From the NCBI RefSeq assembly GCF_002127965.1, contig NZ_CP018787.1:558001-622000 (forward strand): a DNA stretch of 64,000 bases, in the 5' to 3' direction. Of this stretch, positions 29,171-40,422 are shown one piece after another (positions within the stretch are counted from its first letter, which is position 1; the number at the start of each line of letters is the position of its first letter). The translations under genes and the position numbers were made by a program. The stretch comes from Oxalobacter formigenes (lineage in GTDB: Bacteria > Pseudomonadota > Gammaproteobacteria > Burkholderiales > Burkholderiaceae_D). Below the pieces are notes generated by a model. The model did no database searches. It saw nothing but the letters and a program-made list of their open reading frames with translations, and had not been told where the DNA came from.

Positions 29171-30910
29171 TCATTTTTCAGCGGCTACTTTGGCAATGAC
29201 AAATTGTGCCATGTCTCCAACCGGTATCGCCGTGGCTTCGGTATCCCGTCTTCCCTGATATTCAAGCTTGCCATCTTTCAAGCCGCGGTCGCCGATAACG
29301 ATCCGGTGAGGTACCCCGATCAGTTCCCAGTCAGAGAACATCACGCCAGGACGTTCACCACGGTCATCCATAATAACGTCGATGCCCGACTGTTTCAGGG
29401 ATTCGTACAGTTCGTCAGCCGTTTTCTTGACCGCTTCGCTACGATCGTATCCCAACGGACAGAGGACAACTTCAAACGGAGCAATCGACGTCGGCCAGAT
29501 AATGCCCTTGTCATCATTATTCTGTTCAATAGCCGCACCCACAATACGAGTGACGCCGATTCCATAACAACCCATCTGCATTAACTGGGGTTTTCCGTTT
29601 TCGTCGAGATAGCTCGCATTCATATCCTCGGAATAACGCGTTCCCAGCTGGAAGACGTGGCCGACTTCAATACCTCTCTGAATGGCAAGCGTTCCCTTGC
29701 CGTCCGGAGATGGGTCGCCTTCGACAACGTTACGAAAGTCAGCGATATTTTCAGGCAATGGCAAGTCGCGTTCCCAGTTGACACCGGTAAAATGCATGTC
29801 TTTTTCATTGGCTCCGCAGATGAAGTCACTCATGACAGTCACGGCATGATCGGCATAAAGAGCGATGTCTTCCCGTTTTTCAAGACCGATTGGGCCCAGA
29901 TAACCTGCTGGACATCCCAGATGGTGAATGATTTCGCTTTCACTGGCAAAACGGAATTCACCGATGATTTTTTGTGTTTTGACTTCATTTAAGTCATGAT
30001 CGCCGCGCATCAGGATGACGACAAAATGTCCTTTTTCGCCTGCGGCAATATCCGTACGGATCGCGGCGATGACTTTCAGTGATTGGGAAAGTGGCTGGTT
30101 CAGGAAATTGGTGACATCTTCACAGGCTTTCTGACCCGGCGTAGCCACTTTTTGCATTGACCGGGTAGCTGCTGCACGCTCTGCAGAAGGAGGAAGTGCA
30201 ATAGCCGCTTCCATATTGGCGGCGTACTCCGATTCCCTTGAATAAACCAGCGCGTCTTCACCGGTTTCTGCAATAACGTGAAACTCGTGCGAACCCGATC
30301 CGCCAATAGCCCCATTGTCTGCGGCGACCGGACGGAATTTAAGGCCGAAGCGGGTAAAGATTTTGACGTAGGCGTCAAACATGATCTGATACGATTTTTT
30401 CAACCCGTCAACATCGCGATCGAAAGAGTACGCATCTTTCATCGTGAATTCACGGCCGCGCATCAAACCGAAACGCGGGCGTCGTTCATCACGGAATTTC
30501 GTCTGTATATGATAAAAATTGATCGGCAACTGTCGATAGGATTTGATGACATTACGTGCGATGTCGGTAATCACTTCTTCCGAAGTCGGCTGGATAATGA
30601 AATCACGGTCGTGTCTGTCCTTGATGCGCAGGAGTTCCGGGCCGTATTTCTGCCAGCGTCCGGTTTCCTGCCAGAGTTCTGCCGGCTGGACGAGAGGCAT
30701 CAGCAATTCGACAGCTCCGGCGCGATTCATTTCTTCCCGGATGATATTTTCGATTTTGTGAATGACACGCAAACCCATTGGCATATAGGCGTAGATACCG
30801 GACCCAAGACGTCGGATCATGCCGGTTCTGACCATGAGTTTATGACTGATAATTTCAGCGTCCGCTGGAGCCTCTTTCAGAGTAGAGATAAAAAATTGTG
30901 ATGCGCGCAT
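29171..30910 (-). CDS. proS: Prolyl-tRNA synthetase
   Basis: ProS charges tRNA-Pro. From the ATG at 30910 it has 579 residues, starting [19 protein letters not shown], the typical bacterial start; the open frame runs eight codons further upstream without family likeness. Class II motif 2 ([18 protein letters not shown]) is near residue 137. The INS editing domain lies between about 225 and 405, with motif 3 [17 protein letters not shown] after it. A C-terminal anticodon-binding domain follows. It is divergent from rppH. Confidence 0.95.
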   Translation of the reverse strand: MRASQFFISTLKEAPADAEIISHKLMVRTGMIRRLGSGIYAYMPMGLRVIHKIENIIREEMNRAGAVELLMPLVQPAELWQETGRWQKYGPELLRIKDRHDRDFIIQPTSEEVITDIARNVIKSYRQLPINFYHIQTKFRDERRPRFGLMRGREFTMKDAYSFDRDVDGLKKSYQIMFDAYVKIFTRFGLKFRPVAADNGAIGGSGSHEFHVIAETGEDALVYSRESEYAANMEAAIALPPSAERAAATRSMQKVATPGQKACEDVTNFLNQPLSQSLKVIAAIRTDIAAGEKGHFVVILMRGDHDLNEVKTQKIIGEFRFASESEIIHHLGCPAGYLGPIGLEKREDIALYADHAVTVMSDFICGANEKDMHFTGVNWERDLPLPENIADFRNVVEGDPSPDGKGTLAIQRGIEVGHVFQLGTRYSEDMNASYLDENGKPQLMQMGCYGIGVTRIVGAAIEQNNDDKGIIWPTSIAPFEVVLCPLGYDRSEAVKKTADELYESLKQSGIDVIMDDRGERPGVMFSDWELIGVPHRIVIGDRGLKDGKLEYQGRRDTEATAIPVGDMAQFVIAKVAAEK

Positions 30911-31105
30911 GAGAGTGAATTCTTTTCTTGACATAACAGGGTTATAATTCCTGTAATTTTAAAGGATTGGCTGGCAGATGCGTTCACAGTTTGTCTAATC
31001 AGGCAAAATAGATGTTTGTTTTGTTGTAACTATCGTAAAGAGTTTTGCCGATGACAAAAGATCAAACTGGTGAAATGACAATCTGCAGAGACATTGAGGT
31101 GAAAA

Positions 31106-31711
31106 ATGTTGGACCGAGAAGGTTACCGCCCCAACGTCGGTATTATTCTGCTTAACACCAATAATGAAGTCTGGTGGGGTAAAAGGGTACGGGAACATTC
31201 CTGGCAATTTCCACAGGGTGGCATCAAGTATGGCGAAACACCGGAACAGGCCATGTACCGTGAATTGCAGGAAGAAACCGGTTTGCGGCAGGAACATGTC
31301 AAGGTTGTCGGGCGAACCCGAAACTGGCTGCGTTATGAGGTGCCACCTCATTTCATCCGTCGGGAAATCAGGGGGCATTATCGCGGGCAAAAACAAATCT
31401 GGTTTTTGTTGCGGATGATTGGTCGCGACAGTGATATCAATCTCAGAATAACGAATACGCCCGAATTCGACGCATGGCGCTGGCACCAGTATTGGGTACC
31501 GCTGGATGTCGTGATCGAGTTCAAGCGAGACGTTTATCTGAAGGCATTACAGGAATTGTCCCGTTTTCTGAACCCGGCGCCAAAACCTGATAACCAGAAT
31601 TATTTCAGGATTTACACTCCCCAATCCGGTATTCCTGTAAAAGACAGGAACACCGGAGAAGGAGTAAAAGAAAATGGAGCCGTTAAAGATGGTGGAACGG
31701 ATACAAAATAG
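31106..31711 (+). CDS. rppH: RNA pyrophosphohydrolase RppH
   Basis: RppH removes pyrophosphate from triphosphorylated 5' ends of mRNA, opening them to RNase E decay. The 201-residue protein starts [17 protein letters not shown] and has an intact NUDIX box ([20 protein letters not shown]) near residue 38. [14 protein letters not shown], typical of RppH, follows. A GAGGTG ribosome binding site fixes the start. The C-terminus is longer than in E. coli and its last 38 nt overlap the next gene. The rppH/proS divergence is usual in betaproteobacteria. Confidence 0.93.
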   Translation: MLDREGYRPNVGIILLNTNNEVWWGKRVREHSWQFPQGGIKYGETPEQAMYRELQEETGLRQEHVKVVGRTRNWLRYEVPPHFIRREIRGHYRGQKQIWFLLRMIGRDSDINLRITNTPEFDAWRWHQYWVPLDVVIEFKRDVYLKALQELSRFLNPAPKPDNQNYFRIYTPQSGIPVKDRNTGEGVKENGAVKDGGTDTK

Positions 31712-32288
31712 ATTCTTTGTCTGTCTGAAAATATTGGCCAGAATGTTGCTGGCAGCGATGATTGTCTCTGCCAGCATTCATGCCGCGCATGCTGAAATCT
31801 TTTTTGGCGAGCGTGGTCTTGACGAAGATGAAGAAGAGGCGCCAAAAGTAAAAAAGGAAATGCCCCTTGTCCTTCCTGCCTTTCCAAAAGAAGAAAATCT
31901 TTTGCCTTTCGAAGTCAGTCCTACCCAGACACAGGAATTTTTTATCGACAGTAATTCCCTGACTGTCGGAGAAGATGAAATCCGTTACACGATGGTTTCA
32001 AAAAGCCGTGCCGGAGCTGTCAATATCACCTATGAAGGCATGAAGTGCGCAACGTTTGAAATCAAAAGATATGCTTACGGTTCAAAAGACGGCAAGTGGA
32101 CGGTATCCAAACATGCCGTTTGGCGTGACATTCAATTTTATTCATCCAACAGGCCACACGGCGCATTGGCCCAGGATTATTTTTGTGAAGAAAAAGCCAT
32201 TGCCGGCAAGAAGGAAGATATGATTTTCCGGATCAAATACAACCGTTCCATCAAGAATAAGAACACCTGGCGTGTCGATGGGATGTAA
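31674..32288 (+). CDS. CNP1-like family secreted protein
   Basis: This 204-residue protein has an N-terminal signal peptide whose hydrophobic core ends near HAAHA (residue 40), so it is exported. The body resembles the CNP1-like family of betaproteobacterial secreted proteins of unknown role, with [23 protein letters not shown] and [14 protein letters not shown] containing two cysteines that could pair. An acidic linker (DEDEEEAP) follows the signal peptide. The start is uncertain: ATG at 31674 overlaps rppH by 38 nt, and ATG at 31689 also keeps a basic n-region. Confidence 0.7.
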   Translation: MEPLKMVERIQNRFFVCLKILARMLLAAMIVSASIHAAHAEIFFGERGLDEDEEEAPKVKKEMPLVLPAFPKEENLLPFEVSPTQTQEFFIDSNSLTVGEDEIRYTMVSKSRAGAVNITYEGMKCATFEIKRYAYGSKDGKWTVSKHAVWRDIQFYSSNRPHGALAQDYFCEEKAIAGKKEDMIFRIKYNRSIKNKNTWRVDGM

Positions 32289-32296
32289 TCACTGGG

Positions 32297-33415
32297 TCAA
32301 AGAACAATCATATTGTCCCGGTGTATGAGTTCGGGCGCACCATCATAACCGAGTATAGTCATGAAGTCTGATGACTTGTGCCGCAAAATCAGCAGGGCTT
32401 CTGCGCTGGAATAATTGGAAAGGCCTCGTGCGATTTCCCTGCCGGATTCATCCAGACAGGAAATGATTTCACCACGGCCGAATTCGCCTTTAATACGTGT
32501 TACCCCGATCGGCAAAAGAGATTTTCCTTCGTGGATGACTTTCTGGACTGCGCCTGAATCGAGAATGGCGCTTCCTGCTGTTTGCAAATGATCGGCCATC
32601 CATTGTTTGCGGGCTTGCAAATGGCTATTGGGTGCGACAAGTTGCGTACCGATCAGTTCGCCATTCGCCAGACGGATAAGAGCGTCATTTTCACGACCCC
32701 AGGCGATAACAGTATGGGCACCCGAGCTTGAAGCCCGTTTGGCGGCCAATATTTTAGTCAACATGCCGCCACGGCCAATGCTGCTACCCGCACCGCCTGC
32801 CATTTCCTCCAGTTTCGGATCGCCCGCCTGCGCAACCGTCACGAATTTTGCGTCGGGATTTTTGCGGGGATCAGCAGTAAACAGGCCTTTCTGATCAGTC
32901 AGGATGATTAAGGCGTCCGCCTCGATCAAATTGGCGACAAGCGCTCCCAGCGTATCGTTGTCACCGAATTTGATTTCATCGGTTACAACGGTATCGTTTT
33001 CATTGATGATCGGAATGACGCCCAGACGAAGCAACGTGAACAGGGTCGAGCGTGCATTCAGGTAACGTTCGCGATCGGCCAGGTCGGCATGCGTCAGCAA
33101 AACCTGTGCAGTTTGCAATCCATGACTCTGAAAGCTGGTTTGGTAAATCTGCGCCAGTCCCATCTGGCCGACTGCCGCACAGGCCTGCAATTCATGAATA
33201 TCGCTGGGGCGTTTTTCAAAACCCAGCTGAAGCATCCCTTCGGCAATGGCCCCGGAACTGACCAGAATAACTTCTTTTCCCTGTAGTCGCAATCTGGCGA
33301 TCTGGTCAGACCACTTCGATATGGCTGCATGATCAAGACCGTGTCCGTCGTTGGTGACAAGAGAAGAACCGACCTTGATAATGAGGCGCTGGGCGTTTTG
33401 TATGACCGAATTCAT
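32297..33415 (-). CDS. proB: Glutamate 5-kinase
   Basis: ProB phosphorylates glutamate as the first step of proline synthesis. The 372-residue protein has the kinase domain ([13 protein letters not shown] near the start, [33 protein letters not shown] near residue 135) and a C-terminal PUA domain from about residue 285. It is last in rplU-rpmA-obgE-proB, starting 17 bp after obgE. It converges on the CNP1-like gene with a gap of only 8 bp. Confidence 0.95.
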   Translation of the reverse strand: MNSVIQNAQRLIIKVGSSLVTNDGHGLDHAAISKWSDQIARLRLQGKEVILVSSGAIAEGMLQLGFEKRPSDIHELQACAAVGQMGLAQIYQTSFQSHGLQTAQVLLTHADLADRERYLNARSTLFTLLRLGVIPIINENDTVVTDEIKFGDNDTLGALVANLIEADALIILTDQKGLFTADPRKNPDAKFVTVAQAGDPKLEEMAGGAGSSIGRGGMLTKILAAKRASSSGAHTVIAWGRENDALIRLANGELIGTQLVAPNSHLQARKQWMADHLQTAGSAILDSGAVQKVIHEGKSLLPIGVTRIKGEFGRGEIISCLDESGREIARGLSNYSSAEALLILRHKSSDFMTILGYDGAPELIHRDNMIVL

Positions 33416-33432
33416 GATGGCAGAGTCAAGTT

Positions 33433-34551
<1,119 letters not shown>

Positions 34552-34560
34552 TCAATATGA

Positions 34561-34585
34561 AAAGGCTCTGCCATCGGCAGAGCCC
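34561..34585 (-). terminator. Terminator or attenuator between rpmA and obgE
   Basis: A strong hairpin GGCTCTGCC / GGCAGAGCC with a 3-nt loop is followed on the minus strand by TTTTCAT. It probably ends most rplU-rpmA transcripts and lets a fraction continue into obgE. Confidence 0.75.
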
Positions 34586-34631
34586 TCTCGTGTCTGAAAA
34601 GGCTCGCATGAATCAAGCCTGTAAACAGTTT

Positions 34632-34898
34632 TTATGCAGCGGCTGCTGGAACAACCATTGCAAAATGTTTGTTGGCTTCGCCCTTGCGAACGAATTTGAC
34701 CGTACCGTTTACCAAAGCAAACAGGGTGTGGTCTTTGCCCATGCCGACGTTTTCGCCGGGATGGATAGTGGTGCCGCGTTGACGCATGATGATGCTGCCA
34801 GCGTTAATGGCCTGTCCACCGTAAACTTTTACGCCCAGTCGTTTCGATTCCGATTCACGACCATTGCGGGTGGTACCGCCGCCTTTTTTATGTGCCAT
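34632..34898 (-). CDS. rpmA: 50S ribosomal protein L27
   Basis: L27 lies near the peptidyl transferase centre of the ribosome. The 88-residue protein starts [20 protein letters not shown], the canonical N-terminus, so the upstream in-frame extension to 34961 is ignored. Typical blocks [22 protein letters not shown] and [13 protein letters not shown] follow. An AGTTTTAAA leader precedes the start without a strong Shine-Dalgarno. It lies 59 bp after rplU. Confidence 0.97.
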   Translation of the reverse strand: MAHKKGGGTTRNGRESESKRLGVKVYGGQAINAGSIIMRQRGTTIHPGENVGMGKDHTLFALVNGTVKFVRKGEANKHFAMVVPAAAA

Positions 34899-34957
34899 TT
34901 TAAAACTCCAGTATAAATTCTTTATGACCTGATTCAAACAATGAATCAAGGCCGGTA

Positions 34958-35269
34958 TCAAGCATTGATCGAAACGATTTGCAGTTCAGTATAATTCTGG
35001 CGATGGCCCTGACGCTTCTGGTAATGTTTGCGACGGCGCATCTTGAAAATCTTGACCTTGTCGTGGCGACCTTGTGCTACAACCGTAGCCTGAACCTTGG
35101 CACCGTCAACCAGTGGAGCGCCGAAGCGAATGGATTCGCCTTCGCCTACTGCCAGAACCTGATCGAGAGTGATTTCGGAACCAATGTCTGCCGGTATCTG
35201 TTCTACTTTATATTTTTTGCCAGCGACAACTTTATATTGTTTGCCACCGGTTTTTATGACCGCGTACAT
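34958..35269 (-). CDS. rplU: 50S ribosomal protein L21
   Basis: L21 binds 23S rRNA in the large subunit. The 103-residue protein starts [14 protein letters not shown] and ends with the basic [19 protein letters not shown] region of the family. A near-consensus promoter lies 66 bp upstream. It heads rplU-rpmA-obgE-proB. Confidence 0.97.
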   Translation of the reverse strand: MYAVIKTGGKQYKVVAGKKYKVEQIPADIGSEITLDQVLAVGEGESIRFGAPLVDGAKVQATVVAQGRHDKVKIFKMRRRKHYQKRQGHRQNYTELQIVSINA

Positions 35270-35334
35270 GGAAACTCCATCAATAAATGTGTAAAAAATC
35301 CTGAAAACTCAGGGGTGAAACTGGAAAACGTCAA

Positions 35335-35363
35335 ATTATACAGTGGCTTGGAGCCTCCGTCAA
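35335..35363 (-). promoter_or_regulatory. Sigma70 promoter of the rplU operon
   Basis: On the minus strand TTGACG (35363-35358) and TATAAT (35340-35335) are separated by exactly 17 bp, giving an expected start near 35328 and a leader of about 58 nt before rplU. The leader contains a small hairpin, CCTGA / TCAGG, near 35299-35313, which could be a regulatory element. Confidence 0.75.
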
Positions 35364-35455
35364 AGGAATTTGGCGGTTTGATGTTTATTTAACTCATTAA
35401 AAATAAAGAGATAAGCAAGTATATCAACTATAGTTGAGCGCTATAATGCCGCAAC

Positions 35456-37006
35456 ATGAATTTGCTTAGAACATTGTTGACCATTTCGGGCATGACCATG
35501 CTTTCGCGCATAACCGGTTTGTTGCGGGAGCTGTTGATTGCACGCGCTTTTGGCGCATCGGGTTTTACCGATGCGTTTTTCGTCGCATTCAGGATACCGA
35601 ATTTGTTAAGACGCCTTTTTGCGGAGGGCGCCTTTTCGCAGGCATTCGTTCCCATTCTGGCTGAATACGCCAATAAAAAAGGAACAGACCCGGCAAAAGA
35701 GCTGATCGATAAAGTGGCGACAGCGCTTATGTGGACGCTGCTTTTGATCACGGTTGTCGGAATTCTTGCCGCTCCGGCTGTCGTTTATCTGGTTGCGACA
35801 GGTCTGGATGGCAATTCCGAAATTTTCGGACTATCCGTGTTGATGACGCGGATTATGTTTCCCTACATTCTCTTTATGTCGATGGTCGCTCTGGCAGGCG
35901 GCATTTTAAATACCTGGCGTGAATTTCGTATTCCGGCCATCACGCCAGTGCTGTTGAACGTATCGTTCATTATCGCTTCCCTGTTTGTCGCCCCTTATTT
36001 GTCACAACCTGTTCTGGCATTGGCAGGAGCCGTGTTTATCGGCGGTCTGCTGCAGCTGGCAATCCAGATTCCGGCATTGAAGAAAATCGGCATGTTGCCT
36101 CGCATTTCCTTCAATATTGTCGGGGTTTTCAGCGATGCGGGTGTCCAGCGCATCATCAGACAGATGATCCCGGCCGTTTTCGCCGTCTCGGTCGCGCAGG
36201 TCAGTCTGATGATCAATACCAATATCGCATCGAGACTGGTTCATGGCAGCGTGTCATGGATTTCGTATGCAGACCGCCTGATGGAATTTCCCAATGCCTT
36301 GCTGGGCATCGCCTTGGGTACGATATTATTGCCAAGCCTTTCAAAGGCGCACGCCAATAATGACGATAAAGAATATTCTTCCCTTATGGATTGGGGGCTT
36401 CGGCTGACGTTTTTGCTGGCAATGCCGGCATCGATCCTCTTGATGACGCTGGCTGTTCCGTTTACGGCGACCCTGTTCAATTACGGGAAATTCAATGCGG
36501 TGGACGTTAACATGACAGCTTACGCAGTCATTGCCTATGGGGTCGGTTTGATTGGCCTGATAGTCGTACGGATTCTCGCGCCGGGTTTTTATGCCAAACA
36601 GGATATCAGGACGCCCGTTAAAATTGCCGTATTCGTCCTGATTCTGACGCAGCTGATGAACCTGTTTTTTGTGCCGATTTTTGCTCATGCCGGTCTTGCG
36701 CTGTCTATCGGAATTGGAGCCTGTGGTAACGCAGCCATTCTGTTTTATATGCTCAGAAAGAAAGGGATTTACCAGCCTGAAAAGGGATGGAAAATCTTCT
36801 TTCTGAAGCTGGCTGTAGCGCTGGTTCTGCTGGCAGTTGTATCCATCTGGTCGGCCAGCTATTTCGACTGGATCGGGATGCAGGCACACCCGCTTTACAG
36901 AATGGGTGCGCTTGCTATCGTGATGATTGTATGTGGGGTCGTTTATTTCGGCGCACTCTTGCTGCTCGGTTTCCGGATACGGCATTTTCGCCGGATTGCC
37001 CAATAG
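35456..37006 (+). CDS. murJ: Lipid II flippase MurJ
   Basis: MurJ (MviN) moves the peptidoglycan precursor lipid II across the inner membrane. The 516-residue protein has 14 hydrophobic segments. The N-terminal SGMTMLSRITGLLRELLIARAFGAS and LRRLFAEGAFSQAFVPILAEY near residue 50 are diagnostic, with the conserved arginines of the central cavity. It is divergent from rplU and ends 5 bp before the convergent uup. Confidence 0.95.
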   Translation: MNLLRTLLTISGMTMLSRITGLLRELLIARAFGASGFTDAFFVAFRIPNLLRRLFAEGAFSQAFVPILAEYANKKGTDPAKELIDKVATALMWTLLLITVVGILAAPAVVYLVATGLDGNSEIFGLSVLMTRIMFPYILFMSMVALAGGILNTWREFRIPAITPVLLNVSFIIASLFVAPYLSQPVLALAGAVFIGGLLQLAIQIPALKKIGMLPRISFNIVGVFSDAGVQRIIRQMIPAVFAVSVAQVSLMINTNIASRLVHGSVSWISYADRLMEFPNALLGIALGTILLPSLSKAHANNDDKEYSSLMDWGLRLTFLLAMPASILLMTLAVPFTATLFNYGKFNAVDVNMTAYAVIAYGVGLIGLIVVRILAPGFYAKQDIRTPVKIAVFVLILTQLMNLFFVPIFAHAGLALSIGIGACGNAAILFYMLRKKGIYQPEKGWKIFFLKLAVALVLLAVVSIWSASYFDWIGMQAHPLYRMGALAIVMIVCGVVYFGALLLLGFRIRHFRRIAQ

Positions 37007-37011
37007 CTTCT

Positions 37012-38925
37012 TCAATCTTTCGTTTTGGCTTCGAGTTCTTCCCAGCGGACCATGCAATTCATCAGCTCTTCCTCGATTTCGACAAAACGCTGGTTAAGGC
37101 GTTTACCTTCAGACGCATCTTTTTTATAAAGCTCCGGGTCGTTCAGGCGTGTGGAAATCTGGTCTTGTTCATTTTCAAGCGCTGAAATTTTACCGGGAAG
37201 CTCATCCAGTTCCCGCTGATCCTTGTAACTCAGTTTTTTTCGTCTTGCCGTGCCTGACATTTCTTTTTTTGCCTCGGGGGCAGGTGGTTCTTTTTCCGTT
37301 GTTTTTTTCACAGATTCGTCAACGAGCGGGGCAGGACGTTGTTTTTCCCAGTCGCTATAACCGCCGATATATTCGCGCCAGATACCGTTTCCTTCAGCTG
37401 CAATAACCTGTGTGACGACATTGTCGAGAAAGGCGCGGTCATGGCTGACAAGGAAAACCGTTCCGCTGTATTCTTCCAGCAGTTCTTCCAGCAATTCAAG
37501 TGTATCGATATCAAGGTCGTTTGTAGGTTCATCCAGAACCAGAACGTTGGCAGGACGCGCGAAAAGACGAGCCAGCAAAAGCCGGTTTCTTTCTCCTCCC
37601 GACAGGGATTTGACCGGCGATCTCGCGCGTTCAGGTGTGAAGAGAAAATCGGAAAGATAACTCATGACGTGTTTTTTCTGCTCGCCGATTTGCACCCATT
37701 CACTGCCGGGCGAAATGGTGTCGATCAGACTGGCTTCATCATCCAGTTGTGCGCGCATCTGGTCGAAATAAGCGACTTGAAGCTTTGTGCCAAGCCGGAT
37801 ATTGCCTGAATCGGGAGCAAGTTCTCCGAGAATCATTTTCAGAAGAGTTGTTTTGCCGATGCCGTTGGGACCGATAATGCCGATCTTGTCGCCACGAAGA
37901 ATCGTTTCGGAAAACGCTTTCACAATAGTCTTGTCTCCGAATGATTTCGACACATCCGTCAGTTCGGTAACCAGTTTCCCGGAACGTTCGCCAAGGGACA
38001 CGTCCATCTTTACTTGTCCCTGATGTTCCCGGCGGCCAGAGCGGGTAAGTCGCAGGGCTTCCAACCTGCGGACACGTCCTTCGTTGCGGGTACGGCGCGC
38101 TTCCACGCCTTTTCTGATCCAGACTTCTTCCTGTGCCAGAAATTTGTCGAATTTGGCATTTTCCACTTCTTCGACTGCAAGCTGTTCCGCTTTTGTGGTT
38201 TTGTAACTGCTGAAATTACCCGGAAACGACAAAAGCTTTCCACGGTCAAGTTCTACAATTCGGGTCGCAATATGATCCAGAAAGCGGCGGTCATGCGTAA
38301 TGAAAATAAGGCTGCCGCGAAATTCTTTCAACAATTCTTCAAGCCAGAGAATGGATTCAAAATCGAGATGATTGGTCGGTTCGTCCAGTATGAGAACGTC
38401 GGGTGAGCTGACAAGGCCTTGAGCCAGCGCGACTCTTTTGTGCAAGCCGCCCGAAAGAGTGCCGACTTTATCTGTTCTGTTTAAGGAAAGGCGGTTTAAA
38501 ATGGTTTCAACCCGGTTATTCAGATTCCATGCATCAGCAGCGTCAAGACGGGTTTGCAATTCATGAAGTCGTTCAAGTGTCCTTGAATCGTCATTCTGGC
38601 CGAGTGTCGCGGTCAATGTTTCATAATCTGCCAGCAGTTTCTGAACGTCGGACAATCCGGAGGCAACGGCTTCATAAACGGTTTGTTCCGGCGGAAAATA
38701 TGGTTCCTGCTCCACGTAGGCTATTTGCAAACCGTTTTGTACCTGTAAAATGCCATCGTCAAGGTGCGCTTTTGCTGCGAGTATCTGAAGCAATGAGGAT
38801 TTACCCGTGCCATTGCGTCCGATCAGGCCGACTTTCTCGCCTTCTTCAAGAGAAAATTCCGCATGATCCAGCATGGGAAAATGACCGAAAGCGAGTTGAG
38901 CGTCTGAGAGCGTAATAAGAGCCAT
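37012..38925 (-). CDS. uup: ABC-F family ATPase Uup
   Basis: Uup is a soluble ABC-F protein with two ATPase domains. It acts on ribosomes or branched DNA and limits precise excision of transposons. The 637-residue protein has Walker A GRNGTGKSSLLQIL near residue 36 with signature LSGGLHKRVALAQ, and a second pair, GPNGIGKTTLLKM near residue 352 and SLSGGERNRLLLA. The linker between them is of Uup type (EEVWIRKGVEARRTRNEGR). The C-terminal coiled coil (from about residue 570) is the DNA-binding extension that separates Uup from EttA. Confidence 0.92.
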   Translation of the reverse strand: MALITLSDAQLAFGHFPMLDHAEFSLEEGEKVGLIGRNGTGKSSLLQILAAKAHLDDGILQVQNGLQIAYVEQEPYFPPEQTVYEAVASGLSDVQKLLADYETLTATLGQNDDSRTLERLHELQTRLDAADAWNLNNRVETILNRLSLNRTDKVGTLSGGLHKRVALAQGLVSSPDVLILDEPTNHLDFESILWLEELLKEFRGSLIFITHDRRFLDHIATRIVELDRGKLLSFPGNFSSYKTTKAEQLAVEEVENAKFDKFLAQEEVWIRKGVEARRTRNEGRVRRLEALRLTRSGRREHQGQVKMDVSLGERSGKLVTELTDVSKSFGDKTIVKAFSETILRGDKIGIIGPNGIGKTTLLKMILGELAPDSGNIRLGTKLQVAYFDQMRAQLDDEASLIDTISPGSEWVQIGEQKKHVMSYLSDFLFTPERARSPVKSLSGGERNRLLLARLFARPANVLVLDEPTNDLDIDTLELLEELLEEYSGTVFLVSHDRAFLDNVVTQVIAAEGNGIWREYIGGYSDWEKQRPAPLVDESVKKTTEKEPPAPEAKKEMSGTARRKKLSYKDQRELDELPGKISALENEQDQISTRLNDPELYKKDASEGKRLNQRFVEIEEELMNCMVRWEELEAKTKD

Positions 38926-39418
38926 AGTGAATTAAACGGTAATCGTGCGAATGGGTGAGAACGGTATTGTAACGGCAAGTATTTTGCAGATATAGTCCGG
39001 AAAATTATTTGCGTGGGTCAATATGCGTCATAACACTCCGGGACACGGGCGTTTACTGTCCTGTTGAAAAGCATTTGAGATGTTTAGTGGTTACCGCTTG
39101 AATGCATGAACGATAGAGTGATATCAAACACAGGTGCAGATTGGCGCGGATGATTGGTATCCCCGGCCGGAATCGAACCGACATCTAATTCTTAGGAGGA
39201 ACTCGTTCTATCCATTGAACTACGGGGACACCGAACTAGCAACTATAGCATCAGAAAAGGTTTGCAGACAATGAGTTTGATAAACGGCGTTTGAAATTTT
39301 TAAAAACAAATTTTTTTTCAATTCTTTGCTGCATCAAAATCAACATCTGTTTGGGCATATAAATACTAACTGTTCTGATTCAATTGAAACCGGCTCAGAA
39401 GAGACAAGCAGCAGGCTA
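38926..39418. other. Intergenic region containing tRNA-Arg(CCT)
   Basis: Apart from the tRNA gene at 39155-39229, nothing could be supported here. The part before it holds the uup promoter. The part after it (39230-39418) is AT-rich and should hold both the tRNA promoter and that of the PAP2 gene. No integrase or att-like repeat is next to the tRNA. Confidence 0.5.
39155..39229 (-). tRNA. tRNA-Arg (anticodon CCT)
   Basis: The minus strand folds into a full cloverleaf of 75 nt. The acceptor stem is GTCCCCG / CGGGGAT with a G-T closing pair. The D arm is GTTC-AATGGATA-GAAC and the anticodon loop CTCCTAA gives CCT, which reads AGG. The T arm is GTCGG-TTCGATT-CCGGC and the 3' CCA is encoded. AGG is a rare codon in many proteobacteria. 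Confidence 0.95.
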
Positions 39419-39988
39419 ATGAATAATTTTCTTTTTTGTATCATCAATCAATACCGATATCCATCCCTCGACATTTTTATGAATGTCGGAACGGTGCTGG
39501 GCAATTTTTTCAATATGTTCTGGGTGCTTCCTCTTTTTCTCGTGGCCGGACTGTTTTTTCCGATGCGGAAAATAGCCATTCCCGGATTCAGAAAAATACA
39601 GATATCCGAAATAGTGTTTTTGCTTTTGGTCGGCTATATCATCACGGGCATCCTTGTAACAGTCCTGAAGTTCGGATTGCATATGCCGAGACCTTCAGTT
39701 GTCTTCGGTTCATATGTCGTTCATTCATGGGAAATACCGGATTCACCATACAGTTTTCCAAGTGGCCATTCGGCTTTCGCCATGCTGATAGCCGCCACAT
39801 TCTGGATGAGAACGAACAAGATCATGCTGAAAGCAATTCTGCTCATATATATAGTGTGGGTCGGACTGTCGCGGATCAATCTGGGAATGCATTTCCCGTT
39901 TGACGTTGTGTCAGGATTCGCTATCGGAGCATTCAGTGCGTGGCTGGCAAACAACGTTCTTTTCAGTCTGAAAAAACGTTATCTGTGA
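39419..39988 (+). CDS. PAP2 family membrane phosphatase
   Basis: This 189-residue protein has about six hydrophobic segments and the three phosphatase motifs of the PAP2 superfamily: KFGLHMPRP (KxxxxxxRP), SFPSGHSAF (PSGH) and SRINLGMHFPFDVVSG (SRx5Hx3D). Such enzymes dephosphorylate lipid phosphates such as undecaprenyl diphosphate, phosphatidylglycerol phosphate or lipid A; which one cannot be decided. The ATG at 39419 is preferred because the 31 codons before it are not membrane- or family-like. It lies before the oxc regulatory region. Confidence 0.82.
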   Translation: MNNFLFCIINQYRYPSLDIFMNVGTVLGNFFNMFWVLPLFLVAGLFFPMRKIAIPGFRKIQISEIVFLLLVGYIITGILVTVLKFGLHMPRPSVVFGSYVVHSWEIPDSPYSFPSGHSAFAMLIAATFWMRTNKIMLKAILLIYIVWVGLSRINLGMHFPFDVVSGFAIGAFSAWLANNVLFSLKKRYL

Positions 39989-40307
39989 TAAAAGAAGAAA
40001 ATCCGTGTCATCAGTCAGCTGACTTTTTGCTCCCTGATCTTTGCTGAGCAAGATGAGATGTCCTTCCTCTGTGGCAATCAGGAATATATTGACGGCACGT
40101 GTTTTCCCTACTTCCGGTGTGCCAGACATCTCCAAAGATCTCATGTGGTTTTGGAATCCATTTTTGCCGCCGGTATCCCGGCTATTCCTTACTTTTCCAA
40201 ATTGGGTGTAATGCAATGAATCTATGGTTTTTAATGCTGTATGGACAATTTTCCGGCAGTGAAATTTTCAGATGCATTTCATTTGTATTCAGGCGGATTT
40301 GTTTAAA

Positions 40308-40393
40308 TTGACCTGAATCAATATTGCCGGATTGATCTAGGTCAATGAAGTCAAATTGACTTATGTCAATGGTGCCAAATTGACCTAGGTCAA
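40308..40393 (+). promoter_or_regulatory. Four tandem FNR/FixK-like operator boxes upstream of oxc
   Basis: Four 14-bp palindromes begin at 40308, 40332, 40356 and 40380: TTGACCTGAATCAA, TTGATCTAGGTCAA, TTGACTTATGTCAA and TTGACCTAGGTCAA. All share the frame TTGAY-N4-RTCAA, the site type bound by FNR/FixK/DNR-type CRP-family regulators. The spacing is exactly 24 bp in every step, and short flanks (AAAT before, G-rich after) are partly repeated too, so the array looks like a duplicated unit. The last box is centred 41-42 bp before a possible transcription start near 40428. Regulator identity is inferred from the motif alone. Confidence 0.7.
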
Positions 40394-40408
40394 CGGGATT
40401 TTTAAAGG

Positions 40409-40422
40409 GTATGCGGCATACT
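40409..40422 (+). promoter_or_regulatory. Possible oxc -10 region within a small dyad
   Basis: CATACT at 40417-40422 matches the -10 consensus in four of six positions and lies at the distance from the last FNR-like box expected for class II activation, with no recognisable -35. It overlaps a perfect inverted repeat, GTATGC / GCATAC around one G (40409-40421), which could be an additional operator. The start site is predicted near 40428-40429. Confidence 0.4.

Noticed and set aside
34958-34961. Extended L27 start overlapping rplU
   Set aside because: The extra 21 codons are not L27-like; the canonical MAHKKGGG start at 34898 is intact.
39911-40216. 101-codon reverse open frame upstream of oxc
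   Set aside because: It overlaps the end of the PAP2 gene in antisense, has no family likeness, and no ribosome binding site or promoter was seen.
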